DNA of 35,210 nt from Methylacidiphilum caldifontis (GCA_945860255.1 CAMAQI010000003.1:1-35210), one strand, 5' to 3'; shown: positions 24,222 through 33,500, numbered from the stretch's first letter. Made by a program: numbers and translations. The notes: generated by a model from the sequence alone, not told the origin.

Positions 24222-25205
24222 TCACCGTCGCTTATCAGAGGATCTAAAGAATGCGACGAGAGGACGGTGGTCGCTGGCTGAGGTACTGAGATAGGATTCG
24301 GGGTCTCCTTCTTTGGAGCGGTAGATAAAGGACTTTTCTTTGATCCAATCGCGCATGAGTCCTTCGCTAGCGATCATGTAATCGATTCGGCTATAGGATT
24401 TGTCGGGAAAGTAGAAATGAGTCCACCAGTCTCCGAGCCAGTCTTGGAGCCAGAGGTCGTAGGTGGGAATCTCGCTTCCTTTCGTTCCGATAATGGTTTT
24501 AACGGCCTTACTGCGAGGGGTATCATTGAGATCTCCCATCAGCAGGAGATTTGCTTCAGGCTGGGCAACAAGAAGTCGGTTCAGGGTGTTTTTGATGAGC
24601 AGGGCTTCTTGACGTCTGACGTAGTCATCTCCTGTTTCATTGGGGGAATCGGAAAGAAGGGAGGGGTCGGGACGTTTTGATTTGAGGTGAACCTGCATGA
24701 GTTGAAGTTCGTAGTCAGGAGTAATTTGAATGCGAAGATGGAGAAGTCCTCTTAAGAGTCCTTGGGGAGAACGCTCACGAGAGCCTTCTTTGGATTGATG
24801 GGTGACTTCGAATTGAAGGCTGGAATGAGAGTATTGTTCAAGAATCGGAAAACGGGAGAAGACGGCGCATTGGATTCGTAAGTCACTGCCATGAACGGTG
24901 GCGAAATAGGGATAATCGAGGCCCACTTTTTTAAGCCGCTCTTGGAGGAGTTTTAGGTAACGATCTTGAGGGTCACGAAGGATCTCACTAACTCCAAGAA
25001 TATCAGGGTGAATTCGTTTCAGAATCGTGAGAATGGATTTCATCTCCTCCTCCGGTTTCATGGCCTCTTTTTCAAATCGTCCGTTGACAAATCGGTCGGT
25101 GACCCCCCAGTTCTGGATGTTCCAGGTACAGACAGAGTAGCTTTCGGAAGATTGAGAAAAAAGCGTGACTGAGTGTAGGAAAAGAAAAAAGAGGAAAAGA
25201 GGCAT
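24222..25205 (-). CDS. Exported endonuclease/exonuclease/phosphatase-family protein
   Basis: The protein belongs to the metal-dependent EEP phosphoesterase superfamily, which includes nucleases and phospholipid phosphatases. From ATG 25205 it has 327 residues and starts with a strongly hydrophobic signal peptide (PLFLFFLFLHSVTLFSQ). Catalytic landmarks in order are CTWNIQNW near the start of the mature part, ILGVSEIL (the metal-binding Glu), LLMGDLNDTPRSKA, SRIDYMIAS, and SASDHRPLVAFF at the C terminus. All expected residues are there. The frame is open further upstream to a TTG at 25253, but the ATG gives the better signal peptide. Its substrate outside the cytoplasm is unknown. It is read divergently from the DoxX-like gene at 25386, with a 180-bp gap. 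Confidence 0.85.
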   Translation of the reverse strand: MPLFLFFLFLHSVTLFSQSSESYSVCTWNIQNWGVTDRFVNGRFEKEAMKPEEEMKSILTILKRIHPDILGVSEILRDPQDRYLKLLQERLKKVGLDYPYFATVHGSDLRIQCAVFSRFPILEQYSHSSLQFEVTHQSKEGSRERSPQGLLRGLLHLRIQITPDYELQLMQVHLKSKRPDPSLLSDSPNETGDDYVRRQEALLIKNTLNRLLVAQPEANLLLMGDLNDTPRSKAVKTIIGTKGSEIPTYDLWLQDWLGDWWTHFYFPDKSYSRIDYMIASEGLMRDWIKEKSFIYRSKEGDPESYLSTSASDHRPLVAFFRSSDKRR

Positions 25206-25385
25206 GATGAGGAGTTGGGAGAAAAAAGGGGAGTCGTCAAGAGATTGTCTCAAGTCAGGGGGTCCGAAGGGGATAGAAAATGTGACTTTTTGAATCGCTC
25301 ATTCTAATTATTGTCCGTTTTATTCAAGATATTTGTCCATTTCTCAATTAGATTTAAATTCGAAATCTTGCCAAGGAAATATTAA

Positions 25386-25910
25386 ATGAAAATAATCATC
25401 CAATCGTTGTCTGCAATTTATCAATCCCCATCAATTCTCAGTTTTTGGCTGCTTCGTCTCTGGTTAGGGTTTCGAGCCTTACTAACTGGAATTGAAAAAT
25501 TTTCTGGTTATAAAATTGTTCAGGAACCCCTTTTAGATGAAACGGGAAATCCGGATATCACTGGGGCGATTGTTGAGGTTAAATACAAGTTTTATGCCTT
25601 GGCGAATTATCATGGGCTTCCAGAGGCATTATCGGCCAACTTTAAGAAAGAGCCACTACTTCATCCGTTTTTATTAAACGCTTATGCGACTGTTTTGGGG
25701 CCGCTTCTTCTTCTCACGGGAGGTTGTTTGTTGCTGGGGCTTTTCACGCGACTTTCACTTTATGTGATGGGGCTTCTTTATATTTCTTTGACCTTTGGAT
25801 TGATCATGATCAATCAGAACGACGGAATAGCCGCTTTAGCGGTGCATGTAGGTCTTTGCGCGTATGCACTTCATTTATCAGTGCATAATAAACTGGAGAT
25901 CGTTCGTTAA
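25386..25910 (+). CDS. DoxX-like membrane protein
   Basis: The 174-residue protein has four hydrophobic helices: about 19-37, 99-118, 122-142 and 146-165. It begins in the DoxX manner with WLLRLWLGFRALLTGIEKF, and has a glycine-rich PLLLLTGGCLLLGLFTRL segment before the last pair of helices. The loop between helices 1 and 2 is longer than usual. DoxX-family proteins are small inner-membrane proteins linked to redox or thiol metabolism, but most have no assigned reaction. The gene sits 60 bp before the Tat-exported oxidoreductase and may share its transcript. The AT-rich gap upstream probably holds its promoter, but I could not pick one box pair. Confidence 0.75.
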   Translation: MKIIIQSLSAIYQSPSILSFWLLRLWLGFRALLTGIEKFSGYKIVQEPLLDETGNPDITGAIVEVKYKFYALANYHGLPEALSANFKKEPLLHPFLLNAYATVLGPLLLLTGGCLLLGLFTRLSLYVMGLLYISLTFGLIMINQNDGIAALAVHVGLCAYALHLSVHNKLEIVR

Positions 25911-25970
25911 TTATAGATTTCTTCAAATGTCTATCGATTCAGATGATAAAATGAGTTGGAGGAAAAAAAG

Positions 25971-27317
25971 ATGAAACAAGCAAATTTTGGCTCTCTATTG
26001 ACTCGGCGAGATTTTATGGCGCGTTCTGCACTTCTTGGAGCGGGGACACTTCTCACAAGCTCATGGGCTTTTGGAGAAACGCAAACGAAGCCCATCGCTG
26101 CTGCCTCTTCAAATGATATTCAAATTGCGATTGTGGGGGTAGGGGCTCAAGGGCGTATCTTGATGGATGCCTTGCTTCAAATTCCGAATATTCGCGTTCG
26201 GGCCGTCTGTGATATTTGGGATTATGCTCGAAAGTATGCCGTCAATAAACTGAAACAAGCAGGAATGGAGGCAACGGGGTATATTGACATCGAAGAGATG
26301 CTCCAAAAAGAAAAACTGGATGCGGTGGTGATTGCGACTCCTGATTTCTGGCATGCTCCGCATACCAATCTCTGTCTGAAGGCGGGGCTCCATGTTTATT
26401 GCGAAAAGATGATGTCCAACACCGTGGAAGGGGCCCGTTCGATGGTCCGTACCATGCGTGAGACGGGGAAGCTTTTACAGATTGGCCATCAACGTCGCAG
26501 TAACCCTCGTTATATGCATTCCCTTTTTAATTTGATTCAAAAAGGAAATCTTTTGGGGAAGATGACTTGTGCAAGTGCCCAGTGGAACCGTGCCGTAGCA
26601 GAGGATGTCGGCTTTCCGAAGGCTTACGAAATTCCAGCGGCGACATTGAGTCGATTTGGTTTCAAAGATATGCATCAATTTCGTAATTGGCGTTGGTTCC
26701 GTGATTTAAGCGGGGGGCCGATTTCTGATCTTGGGGCGCATCAGATCGATATTTTCAATTGGTATTTTGGGGTTCGTCCAAAAAGTCTTATGGCATCGGG
26801 GGGAACTGATTATTATCAAGGGCGAGAGCATTATGATAATGTGATGGTGGTTTATGAGTATCCACTGGCACATGGAACTGCACGGGCCTTTTATCAGGTA
26901 CAGACGACGACGAGCTCAGGGGGGGGATATTTTGAACTTTTTAATGGGGATCAAGGATCGCTGCAGATCTCTGAAAATCCTCGTTTAACGAAAGTTTATC
27001 GTGAGACAACCGCTCCTTCGTGGGAACCGCTTGTTGAAAAGCATTATCTTGCGAAGTCGGCTTATGTTGCCCCTTCTGCTGAGAAAGTCGATTCCCGGGA
27101 GAGTAAACCGCCAGAAGGGTTTGAGATTCCGGTTGTGTTGAATAAAAAACTTCATCAACCGCATCTTGAAAACTTTTTTGATGTTGTTCGGGGAAAAGGG
27201 CAGTTGACCTGTGCGGCAGATCATGCCTTTGAGAGTGAGGCCTCGATTTTTCCAGTGAATGCGGCGGTTGAGGCGCGAAAAGTGATCGATCTGACCCCAG
27301 AGATGTTTGCCGTTTAA
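25971..27317 (+). CDS. Tat-exported Gfo/Idh/MocA-family oxidoreductase
   Basis: The 448-residue protein is a nucleotide-dependent sugar oxidoreductase of the Gfo/Idh/MocA family. A twin-arginine signal (LTRRDFMARSALLGAG, R12-R13) indicates export with its cofactor already bound, as in glucose-fructose oxidoreductase and many Verrucomicrobia and Planctomycetes proteins. The Rossmann domain begins IAIVGVGAQGR; CEKMMSNT supplies the family's E-K motif; the GPISDLGAHQIDIFNWYF segment supplies the conserved D..xHxxD pair. I start at ATG 25971, with TTGGAGG about 9 bases before, not at an in-frame TTG 15 bases upstream. It heads a three-gene run with the isomerase and a second MocA protein. The substrate is unknown. 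Confidence 0.9.
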   Translation: MKQANFGSLLTRRDFMARSALLGAGTLLTSSWAFGETQTKPIAAASSNDIQIAIVGVGAQGRILMDALLQIPNIRVRAVCDIWDYARKYAVNKLKQAGMEATGYIDIEEMLQKEKLDAVVIATPDFWHAPHTNLCLKAGLHVYCEKMMSNTVEGARSMVRTMRETGKLLQIGHQRRSNPRYMHSLFNLIQKGNLLGKMTCASAQWNRAVAEDVGFPKAYEIPAATLSRFGFKDMHQFRNWRWFRDLSGGPISDLGAHQIDIFNWYFGVRPKSLMASGGTDYYQGREHYDNVMVVYEYPLAHGTARAFYQVQTTTSSGGGYFELFNGDQGSLQISENPRLTKVYRETTAPSWEPLVEKHYLAKSAYVAPSAEKVDSRESKPPEGFEIPVVLNKKLHQPHLENFFDVVRGKGQLTCAADHAFESEASIFPVNAAVEARKVIDLTPEMFAV

Positions 27318-27338
27318 AATGATCATTTAAAATTATTT

Positions 27339-28373
27339 ATGAGACCCGTTACCTTATTTACCGGACAGTGGGCTGATTTGCCCCTGAAACAGCTCCTTAC
27401 TCATGTCAAAGCCCTTGGTTTTGATGGGGTCGAATTAGCCTGTTGGGGGGATCACTTTGACCCCATTCTCGCTCTTGAGAACAAAGAGTATATTCCTGAA
27501 CTTTGGAATTTACTTCAATCTCATGGCTTAACCTGTGTCTCGATTTCCTCCCATCTGATTGGGCAGGCGATCTGCGATCGGATTGATGAGCGACATCAAT
27601 CAATTCTTCCCTTGGAGATCTGGGGGGATGGGGAGCCTGAAGGGGTTCGACAACGTGCGGCGGAACGGATGAAAGTAACCGCGCGTGCCGCTCGGAAATT
27701 TTTCGATGCGGCGCCAGCCTCCCTCAAGCCAGAGCGGGTGGTAGTGAATGGGTTTACCGGTTCTTCGATCTGGCATTCATTGTACGCATTTCCTCCGCTT
27801 CCTGTTGGGTACTGGGAAAAGGGATATGAGGATTTTGCGAATCGCTTTCTTCCGATTCTCGATGTTTTCGAGGAAAATGATGTTTACTTTGCCCTCGAAG
27901 CCCATCCGACAGAGATTGCGTTCGATCTCGTCTCTGCAGAAAAATCGGTCCATGCGGTCAAGGGACATCGACGGTTTGGATTTAATTTTGATCCCTCTCA
28001 TTTTGGGTATCAAGGGGTGGACTATGTCCAGTTTATCTATCGATTTGCCGAGCGTATTTTCCATGCGCACATGAAAGATGTTTGGTGGAACAGTGGCAAT
28101 GGATCGGTCGGGGTTTTTGGAGGGCATCTTCCCTTTGGAGATCGTCGACGTCATTGGGATTTTCGCTCGTTAGGACGAGGCAATATCGATTTTGAAAAAA
28201 TTATCGTGGCACTCAATGATATTGGGTATCAAGGGCCGCTTTCTGTGGAGTGGGAGGATGGTCGTATGGATCGTTTTCACGGGGCCAAGGAATCGTGCGA
28301 GTTTGTTCGTCGACTTCAGTTTACGCCGAGTGACGCCGCCTTTGACTCCGCTTTTTCGAAGGAGGTCGCATGA
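27339..28373 (+). CDS. TIM-barrel sugar phosphate isomerase/epimerase family protein
   Basis: This is a 344-residue cytoplasmic xylose-isomerase-like TIM-barrel protein with no signal peptide. The N terminus MRPVTLFTGQWADLPLKQLL leads into GFDGVELACWGDHFDP (first metal-side strand). The segments FALEAHPTE, NFDPSHFGYQGVDYVQFI and RIFHAHMKD provide the Glu, Asp/His and His/Asp ligands typical of these metal-dependent isomerases and epimerases; PLSVEWEDGRMDR gives the final Glu. It lies 21 bp after the exported oxidoreductase and overlaps the second one by 4 bp (ATGA). That pairing is common in pathways that epimerise or oxidise sugars or inositols. The specific sugar cannot be read from the sequence. 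Confidence 0.87.
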   Translation: MRPVTLFTGQWADLPLKQLLTHVKALGFDGVELACWGDHFDPILALENKEYIPELWNLLQSHGLTCVSISSHLIGQAICDRIDERHQSILPLEIWGDGEPEGVRQRAAERMKVTARAARKFFDAAPASLKPERVVVNGFTGSSIWHSLYAFPPLPVGYWEKGYEDFANRFLPILDVFEENDVYFALEAHPTEIAFDLVSAEKSVHAVKGHRRFGFNFDPSHFGYQGVDYVQFIYRFAERIFHAHMKDVWWNSGNGSVGVFGGHLPFGDRRRHWDFRSLGRGNIDFEKIIVALNDIGYQGPLSVEWEDGRMDRFHGAKESCEFVRRLQFTPSDAAFDSAFSKEVA

Positions 28374-29527
28374 GTCGAAAGATTCGAATGGGGATGATTG
28401 GCGGGGGGGAGGGATCATTTATTGGAGCCGTGCATCGGATGGCGGCAAATTTGGATGGTCAAATTGAATTGGTTGCGGGCTGTTTTTCGTCGCAGAAAGA
28501 GCGAAACAAGATCTCCGGGAAGCAATTATTCATTGAGCCACGACGGATTTATTCTGACTTTGAATCGATGGCGAAAGGGGAGGCAACATTGCCTGAAGGA
28601 GAACGAATTGACTTTGTCTCAATCGTCACTCCAAATCATTTACATTACACCCCTGCGATGGCTTTTTTGAAAGAAGGATTTCATGTGGTTTGTGATAAGC
28701 CGATGACCTTCACATTAAAAGAGGCCTTAGAATTACGGAAGGCGGCACAGAAATCAAAAAAACTTTTCATGCTCACGCATAATTACAGTGGGTATCCGAT
28801 GATTCAAGAGGCCCGAGAGCAGGTTAAAAAAGGAGCCCTAGGGAAGATCCTAAAAATTGTCGTTGAGTATTCACAGGGGTGGCTGTTAAAGCGGATTGAG
28901 CGTGAAGGACAAAAGCAGGCGGTTTGGCGTACCGATCCTAAAAAAGCCGGAATTTCATGCTGTATTGGAGATATCGGGACACACGGCGAACATCTTGCAC
29001 GATTTGTGACCGGCTTGGAAATCGAGAGTCTTTGTGCCGATTTAACGACCTTTATTAAGGGACGACCTCTTGAAGATGATGGGAATGTACTCCTGCGTTA
29101 CAAGGGAGGAGCAAAGGGGGTCTTGATTTCATCGCAGATTATGGCCGGGGAAGAGAATAACTTAGTACTTCGAGTCTACGGCGAAAAAGCCTCATTAGAA
29201 TGGCATCAAGAACATCCCAATGAGTTGAGTTTGAAATTTTTGGATCAGCCGCGACAAATTCTTCGTCGAGGAAATAGTTACATCGGTGATGTCGCAAAAG
29301 ATTACACGCGGATTCCGTTTGGGCATCCGGAGGCCTTCTTAGAGGCGTTTGCGAATCTATATCAATCGATGGTACGAGCCATACGGCATCGGGAATCGAC
29401 CTCCGACCCCACCCTTCTTCGAGATTTTCCCGGAGTTGAAGATGGAGTAAAGGGGATGGCTTTTGTGGAGACAGTGGTACGGAGTTCAAAAAGTTCTCAA
29501 AAATGGACGAAACTGACAAAGTCTTGA
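28370..29527 (+). CDS. Cytoplasmic Gfo/Idh/MocA-family oxidoreductase
   Basis: The 385-residue protein has the family's Rossmann start (RMGMIGGGEGSFIGAVHR), then VTPNHLHYTPAM, CDKPMTFTL (the E/D-K-P motif), and GISCCIGDIGTHGEHLARF in place of the usual D.G.H motif. It lacks a signal peptide, unlike the related protein at 25971. Its start overlaps the isomerase gene by 4 bp, so the two are probably made together. It may catalyse the inner-cell half of a two-step oxidation and isomerisation of a sugar. Its stop is followed by a weak hairpin-like stretch (TCTTGA ... TCAAGA) that is too loose to call a terminator. Confidence 0.9.
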   Translation: MSRKIRMGMIGGGEGSFIGAVHRMAANLDGQIELVAGCFSSQKERNKISGKQLFIEPRRIYSDFESMAKGEATLPEGERIDFVSIVTPNHLHYTPAMAFLKEGFHVVCDKPMTFTLKEALELRKAAQKSKKLFMLTHNYSGYPMIQEAREQVKKGALGKILKIVVEYSQGWLLKRIEREGQKQAVWRTDPKKAGISCCIGDIGTHGEHLARFVTGLEIESLCADLTTFIKGRPLEDDGNVLLRYKGGAKGVLISSQIMAGEENNLVLRVYGEKASLEWHQEHPNELSLKFLDQPRQILRRGNSYIGDVAKDYTRIPFGHPEAFLEAFANLYQSMVRAIRHRESTSDPTLLRDFPGVEDGVKGMAFVETVVRSSKSSQKWTKLTKS

Positions 29528-29563
29528 ATCTTTTAAAAATCAAGATAACCTAAGGAAAAGCGA

Positions 29564-30220
29564 ATGAAAAAAATATCAATGCAAGTTAAATTAATCGTTC
29601 CCCTCTTGGCTCTCATTTTTTACCCGCTTCAGGCAGCAGAGGCACCTGTTTCGATCTCATTTCCACCCCCGAAGATTATTGGGACTCCTGTTCCGATTAA
29701 GGTTCCGAATTTGGAAAAACCGGGAAAACAGCCAACGATTATAGCTCCTGCGGGAACCGTTAACCTTGCCGCAAACAAGAAAGTGACTTCGAGTGATGCC
29801 GCCCCGATCATTGGTGATCTTTCCTGTGTTACTGATGGCGATAAACTTTCCGATGATGGTTATTTTGTGGAGCTGGCGGAGGGAAAGCAATGGGTTCAGA
29901 TTGATCTCGGGAAAAGTTCTCCGCTTTATGGAATCGTTCTTTGGCATTATCATGGACAGCAGCGCGTCTATTTTAACGTTGTGGTTCAAGTATCAGACGA
30001 CGAAGATTTTTTGACCAACGTCAAAACGGTTTTTAACAACGATCGCGATAATTCCTTAGGCCTCGGCGCCGGAACGAATCTTTCCTATATCGATACAAAT
30101 GAAGGAAAAGTTATTCCGTTGAATAAAATTTCAGGGCGTTACGTTCGACTTTTTAGCAAAGGCAACACCTCGAATGCGGCCAATCACTATATTGAAGTTG
30201 AGGTATACGGAACTCCATAA
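29564..30220 (+). CDS. Secreted discoidin/F5-8C-like domain protein
   Basis: A hydrophobic signal peptide (about residues 8-24, ending near LQAAEAP) is followed by a proline-rich, low-complexity stretch (about 28-60, with repeated PIKVPN/PGKQP patterns) and then a single discoidin-like beta-sandwich (about 66-218). The sandwich has NLAANKKVTSS at its start, KQWVQIDLGKSSPLYGIVLW in the middle and SGRYVRLFS near its end, all typical of carbohydrate-binding F5/8 type C domains. The 218-residue length means there is no catalytic domain. AAGGA lies 9 bases before ATG 29564. It probably binds glycans outside the cell or in the periplasm. Confidence 0.85.
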   Translation: MKKISMQVKLIVPLLALIFYPLQAAEAPVSISFPPPKIIGTPVPIKVPNLEKPGKQPTIIAPAGTVNLAANKKVTSSDAAPIIGDLSCVTDGDKLSDDGYFVELAEGKQWVQIDLGKSSPLYGIVLWHYHGQQRVYFNVVVQVSDDEDFLTNVKTVFNNDRDNSLGLGAGTNLSYIDTNEGKVIPLNKISGRYVRLFSKGNTSNAANHYIEVEVYGTP

Positions 30221-30265
30221 TTCAGAGAAGCGATTTAGAAATAGAAGCGCCTATCCGTTAATCTT

Positions 30266-31162
30266 ATGAAGTCACATCGTTTTGAACATCAAGCGATGGC
30301 GACAGTATTTGAGATCTGGATCAATTCAGAAGATCAGGCCTATGCGAAGCAGGCGGCATTGGAGGCCAAGAGGCTTATCGATGAAATTGAGTCGGAGCTG
30401 AGCTTTTATCGCGAGGAAAGTGACATTAGTCGTATTAATGCGTTGCAGCTGGGGGAAACGATTTTCATTGGAGAGCATACAAGACGTTCTCTCCTCCTTT
30501 CTCTTGAGCTTTGTCAAGAAACGCAAGGGGCCTTTGATCCGAATGTCGGGCATTCGATGAAAGTGATTAAAGATGAAAAGGGGAATGCTTCCCATTGGTC
30601 TGAGTGGTTTACTTTAAAAAAGAGATCTGCGGTCGAGTCGAAAGGACTACTAATATTTGATGAATCCAAGCGGAGTGTCGAACTTGGAAGTGAACTTCCT
30701 GTTGCCTTTGATCTTGGGGCGATTGGGAAAGGGTATGCTCTTGATCGACTGGCGTTATTGTTGAAGGAGTGGGAGTTGTCTCGTTTTCTTCTTTCTGGGG
30801 GAGGAAGTAGTCTTCTTGCCGGAGCCTCCCCAGAGGGAGAAGTGGGGTGGCAGGTGGCGCTGGGGAAAAAAGAATATGAAATCTCCGAGAGGTCACTTGG
30901 TGCCTCGGGGATTCAGCTCAAGGGAGCCCATATTATTGATCCCCGGAGTGGATTGCCAACGGCACGATTTAGAGCTTGGGCATTTGCAAAAAGTGCGGCA
31001 CGAAGTGACGCCCTTTCAACCGCAGCGATGCTCTTGCCTCTTAATTGGTTTCAAGATCGAATCGACTCCTCATCTGAGGAGCTCTTTTGTATTCAAGAAA
31101 CAGAGCAAAGCGAACCGCTGTTTTTTGGGGCTTTCCCAAACGAAAAGAGCTTCGTAGAATAG
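30266..31162 (+). CDS. apbE: FAD:protein FMN transferase (ApbE)
   Basis: ApbE attaches FMN covalently to Ser/Thr residues of exported flavoproteins, such as NqrB/NqrC or RnfG-type subunits. The 298-residue protein keeps the fold landmarks: HQAMATVFEIW at the start, EIESELSFYREESDISRIN, VAFDLGAIGKGYALDR (FAD-binding), SRFLLSGGGSSLLAGASPEG, KGAHIIDPRSGLPT and RSDALSTAAMLL with the magnesium-binding Asp. It lacks an evident lipobox or signal peptide, which many ApbE proteins have, so its location is uncertain. No flavoprotein substrate gene is present in the window. It is followed after 8 bp by the PAS-AraC regulator gene. Confidence 0.9.
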   Translation: MKSHRFEHQAMATVFEIWINSEDQAYAKQAALEAKRLIDEIESELSFYREESDISRINALQLGETIFIGEHTRRSLLLSLELCQETQGAFDPNVGHSMKVIKDEKGNASHWSEWFTLKKRSAVESKGLLIFDESKRSVELGSELPVAFDLGAIGKGYALDRLALLLKEWELSRFLLSGGGSSLLAGASPEGEVGWQVALGKKEYEISERSLGASGIQLKGAHIIDPRSGLPTARFRAWAFAKSAARSDALSTAAMLLPLNWFQDRIDSSSEELFCIQETEQSEPLFFGAFPNEKSFVE

Positions 31163-31170
31163 AAATCATT

Positions 31171-31962
31171 ATGGCAAAGATCAACTCCACGATCTCTTCT
31201 TTGGGTCAGATCTCCGATCAGCTTCTTTTTTCACTGGAATTTAAATCCTTTCCGATCTCCTCGGAGCTTGTTTTTCAATTAATGAATCTGCTTAAGGACG
31301 TTCATTTTTTCGTTAAAAATTGTGAAGGAAAGTTTATTGCGGTGAATCGGGCATTTCAGCTCAATGCGGTGGGCTCTGAGGAACGGTCAATGCTCGGAAA
31401 AATCGATGAAGACTTTTTTCCGATTGATCTGGCAAGTAAATTTATGGAGGACGATCAAACGGTTTTAAAAAGCGGAATGCCGTTGCTTCATCGGATCGAA
31501 TTGATTCCCCATACCGATCTTTCGGTTTATTGGTATGAAACAAACAAGTTTCCTGTTTTTGATTCTGAGCGGCGTGTTGTTGGGCTTGTGGGGACGACCC
31601 ATCAGATCTCGGAGAGCCATCAGGGAATTACCTCCTCTTCTGAAATAAATAAGGCACTTTCCTATCTTCGGAATAATTTTTCTCGAAGAATTGAGTTAGA
31701 AGAAGTTGCGGAGTATTCGGGGTTAGAGTCTCGGACATTGAATCGGCGTTTTACTCGACTCTTTCAGTTGACTCCGATTCAATTTCTTCGAAAAATCCGA
31801 TTAAATGCCGTTTGCCAGCTCTTGATTCGAACGGATAAGAGTATTTCAGAAATTACCTATGACACCGGATTTTGTGATCAAAGTCATCTGAATCGCGATT
31901 TTCTCAAAAAAATTAAAATGACCCCATTTCAGTATCGAAAAAAATATAAACATGATTTTTAG
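31171..31962 (+). CDS. PAS-domain AraC-family transcriptional regulator
   Basis: The 263-residue protein has an N-terminal PAS-like sensor (about 30-145) with DVHFFVKNCEGKFIAVNRAF, ERSMLGKIDEDFFP and VFDSERRVVGLVGTTHQIS. The C-terminal AraC/XylS DNA-binding domain (about 155-263) has both helix-turn-helix units: RIELEEVAEYSGLESRTLNR and SISEITYDTGFCDQSHLN, then RDFLKKIKMTPFQYRKK. The ligand is unknown. I start at ATG 31171, because the frame open upstream from 31087 overlaps apbE. It may control the genes around it, which include apbE and the exported sugar-metabolism genes. Confidence 0.85.
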   Translation: MAKINSTISSLGQISDQLLFSLEFKSFPISSELVFQLMNLLKDVHFFVKNCEGKFIAVNRAFQLNAVGSEERSMLGKIDEDFFPIDLASKFMEDDQTVLKSGMPLLHRIELIPHTDLSVYWYETNKFPVFDSERRVVGLVGTTHQISESHQGITSSSEINKALSYLRNNFSRRIELEEVAEYSGLESRTLNRRFTRLFQLTPIQFLRKIRLNAVCQLLIRTDKSISEITYDTGFCDQSHLNRDFLKKIKMTPFQYRKKYKHDF

Positions 31963-33409
31963 GATGAAGAAAGGAACCCTATTAGTTTCCTGTTTATTTA
32001 TTGCGCTCCTTGTTTTGATAAGTTTTTCTTTTCGATCAGATCTCTCTTACAAAATCCCCTTTCACACCGATGAATCGACCCAAGCGTGGATTCTCCAGGA
32101 GGGAATGAAATTAGGGTATATCAAATATGATCCGCTGCATCATCATGGTCCAGCACCTCTGTATCTTAGGCAACTTTTTTTGGGTTTTCAGCAAAGTTCC
32201 GATTGGGGGGAATGGACGGAGCCCGGGCTTCGTCGGTCGGGAATCTATTGTTCGATTTTAACGCTTGTCCTTTTTTTTGTGATGCTTGTTCGCTATTCCG
32301 TATATTCTGCCCTTTTGACAGGGCTTCTTTTTGCCTTTCATCCCTATTTGATTTATTATCACACCCAAGCGATTCATGAGCCTATTTTTGTTTTTTTTGG
32401 AATTGCTCTCTTAAGTTCTCTTCATTATGCAAAACTGAAATCGAGTTTTATCCTGCTGCTTGTTGCTGGAATTTTTGCGGGACTTTTTCAATCGAGCAAG
32501 GAGACGTGGGTTCTCCTTCCTGTTTGTGCTTTTTTTGCTTGGGGGGTGAATGGGTCGCTGCGTTCTTTTTTGCCCCTTTTTATCGAGGCCAATCGTGCAA
32601 TTTACTTTTTTTTGGGGGCGATATTGATCTCTGTTCTTCTCTATTCCGGTTTTTTTCAAGATCTTCACGGAATTTTCAATTCTTGGGCCACTTTTTGGAG
32701 TTATCAAACGGAAGAAGGACATACGAAGCCGTTTTTTTGGTATTTCCAGTCACTCTTTGGATTATTCCCCTTAAATCTCCCGTTGCTGCTCTGCTCACTT
32801 GTTTGGGTCATTCCGTGGATTCCATTAAAAAATAAATCGGCGGTTCCTTGCTGGGTTTGCGTGTGGAAGTGGATCGCTCTTTTTCAGCTCATCAGCTATT
32901 CGTTGATTCCGTATAAAACTCCGTGGCTTCTTTTGTTGGCCTGGACCTTGATCATTCCTGCTGCGGGGTGTCAGCTTGACTTGTTTTTACGCTCTTCGTA
33001 TTGGCATAAACGACTCGGTATTTTAATGATCTTGTTGCTTGGAATCGGGTTTTACGTTCTTCAATGGAACCCATTAAGTGCCTCTCTCTATCCCTATTCT
33101 TATTCTGCGACTTCGACAGAGATTCACGGAGTTCTTGAGTTCGTCAGAAAAAAACAAAGATCTGTTCATCGGGAGATTCGAATAGCCGTCGAAGGGGATT
33201 CGTATTGGCCGCTTCCTTGGTATCTCAGGGGATATCCTTCCGTTGGGTATTTTGAACATGAAGCCCCCGAAGGGTTCGATTATATTATGAGCGTAGAACC
33301 GCAATTGACAAAGGAGTCGAGATTAGATCAATGGGAGTTGCGAGAAAATATTGCGGTGACATTGATCGATTGTGCGGTCCCGACGCAAATGATTGATCAG
33401 AAACAATAA
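31952..33409 (+). CDS. Polytopic GT-C-like membrane protein, Agl23 / TIGR03663-like
   Basis: The 485-residue protein has about ten hydrophobic helices. After the first helix, a periplasmic loop carries PFHTDESTQAW, with D40-E41 in the position of the catalytic acidic pair of GT-C glycosyltransferases. YDPLHHHGPAPLYLRQL and FAFHPYLIYYHTQAIHEP are segments I associate with the family annotated as flippase activity-associated protein Agl23 (TIGR03663). Its C-terminal 100 residues are soluble. The start overlaps the AraC gene by 11 bp; an alternative Met is at 31964. It probably transfers sugar from a lipid carrier or takes part in surface polysaccharide export; no partner glycosyltransferase is adjacent. 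Confidence 0.75.
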   Translation: MIFRMKKGTLLVSCLFIALLVLISFSFRSDLSYKIPFHTDESTQAWILQEGMKLGYIKYDPLHHHGPAPLYLRQLFLGFQQSSDWGEWTEPGLRRSGIYCSILTLVLFFVMLVRYSVYSALLTGLLFAFHPYLIYYHTQAIHEPIFVFFGIALLSSLHYAKLKSSFILLLVAGIFAGLFQSSKETWVLLPVCAFFAWGVNGSLRSFLPLFIEANRAIYFFLGAILISVLLYSGFFQDLHGIFNSWATFWSYQTEEGHTKPFFWYFQSLFGLFPLNLPLLLCSLVWVIPWIPLKNKSAVPCWVCVWKWIALFQLISYSLIPYKTPWLLLLAWTLIIPAAGCQLDLFLRSSYWHKRLGILMILLLGIGFYVLQWNPLSASLYPYSYSATSTEIHGVLEFVRKKQRSVHREIRIAVEGDSYWPLPWYLRGYPSVGYFEHEAPEGFDYIMSVEPQLTKESRLDQWELRENIAVTLIDCAVPTQMIDQKQ

Positions 33410-33470
33410 ATTATTTCCGCTTCCAGCGTCGAGTGCTTCTCGTTTTACGAGCCTTTTCCCCGTAGCCCGA

Positions 33471-33500
33471 GGCACAGCTCCGAAAGCATTCGGTGGTGCC
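33471..33500. repeat. Strong palindromic element between convergent genes
   Basis: A two-part stem is visible: GGCAC (33471-33475) with GTGCC (33496-33500), and inside it CCGAA (33480-33484) with TTCGG (33489-33493) around the loop AGCA. A small hairpin, CTCGT/ACGAG, lies at 33439-33451. There is no T-tract on either strand next to the large hairpin. It could be a REP-like repeat or a bidirectional transcription end between the genes ending at 33409 and 33600. The flanking minus strand is also open for about 60 codons to TAA at about 33409, with no recognisable product. Confidence 0.5.
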
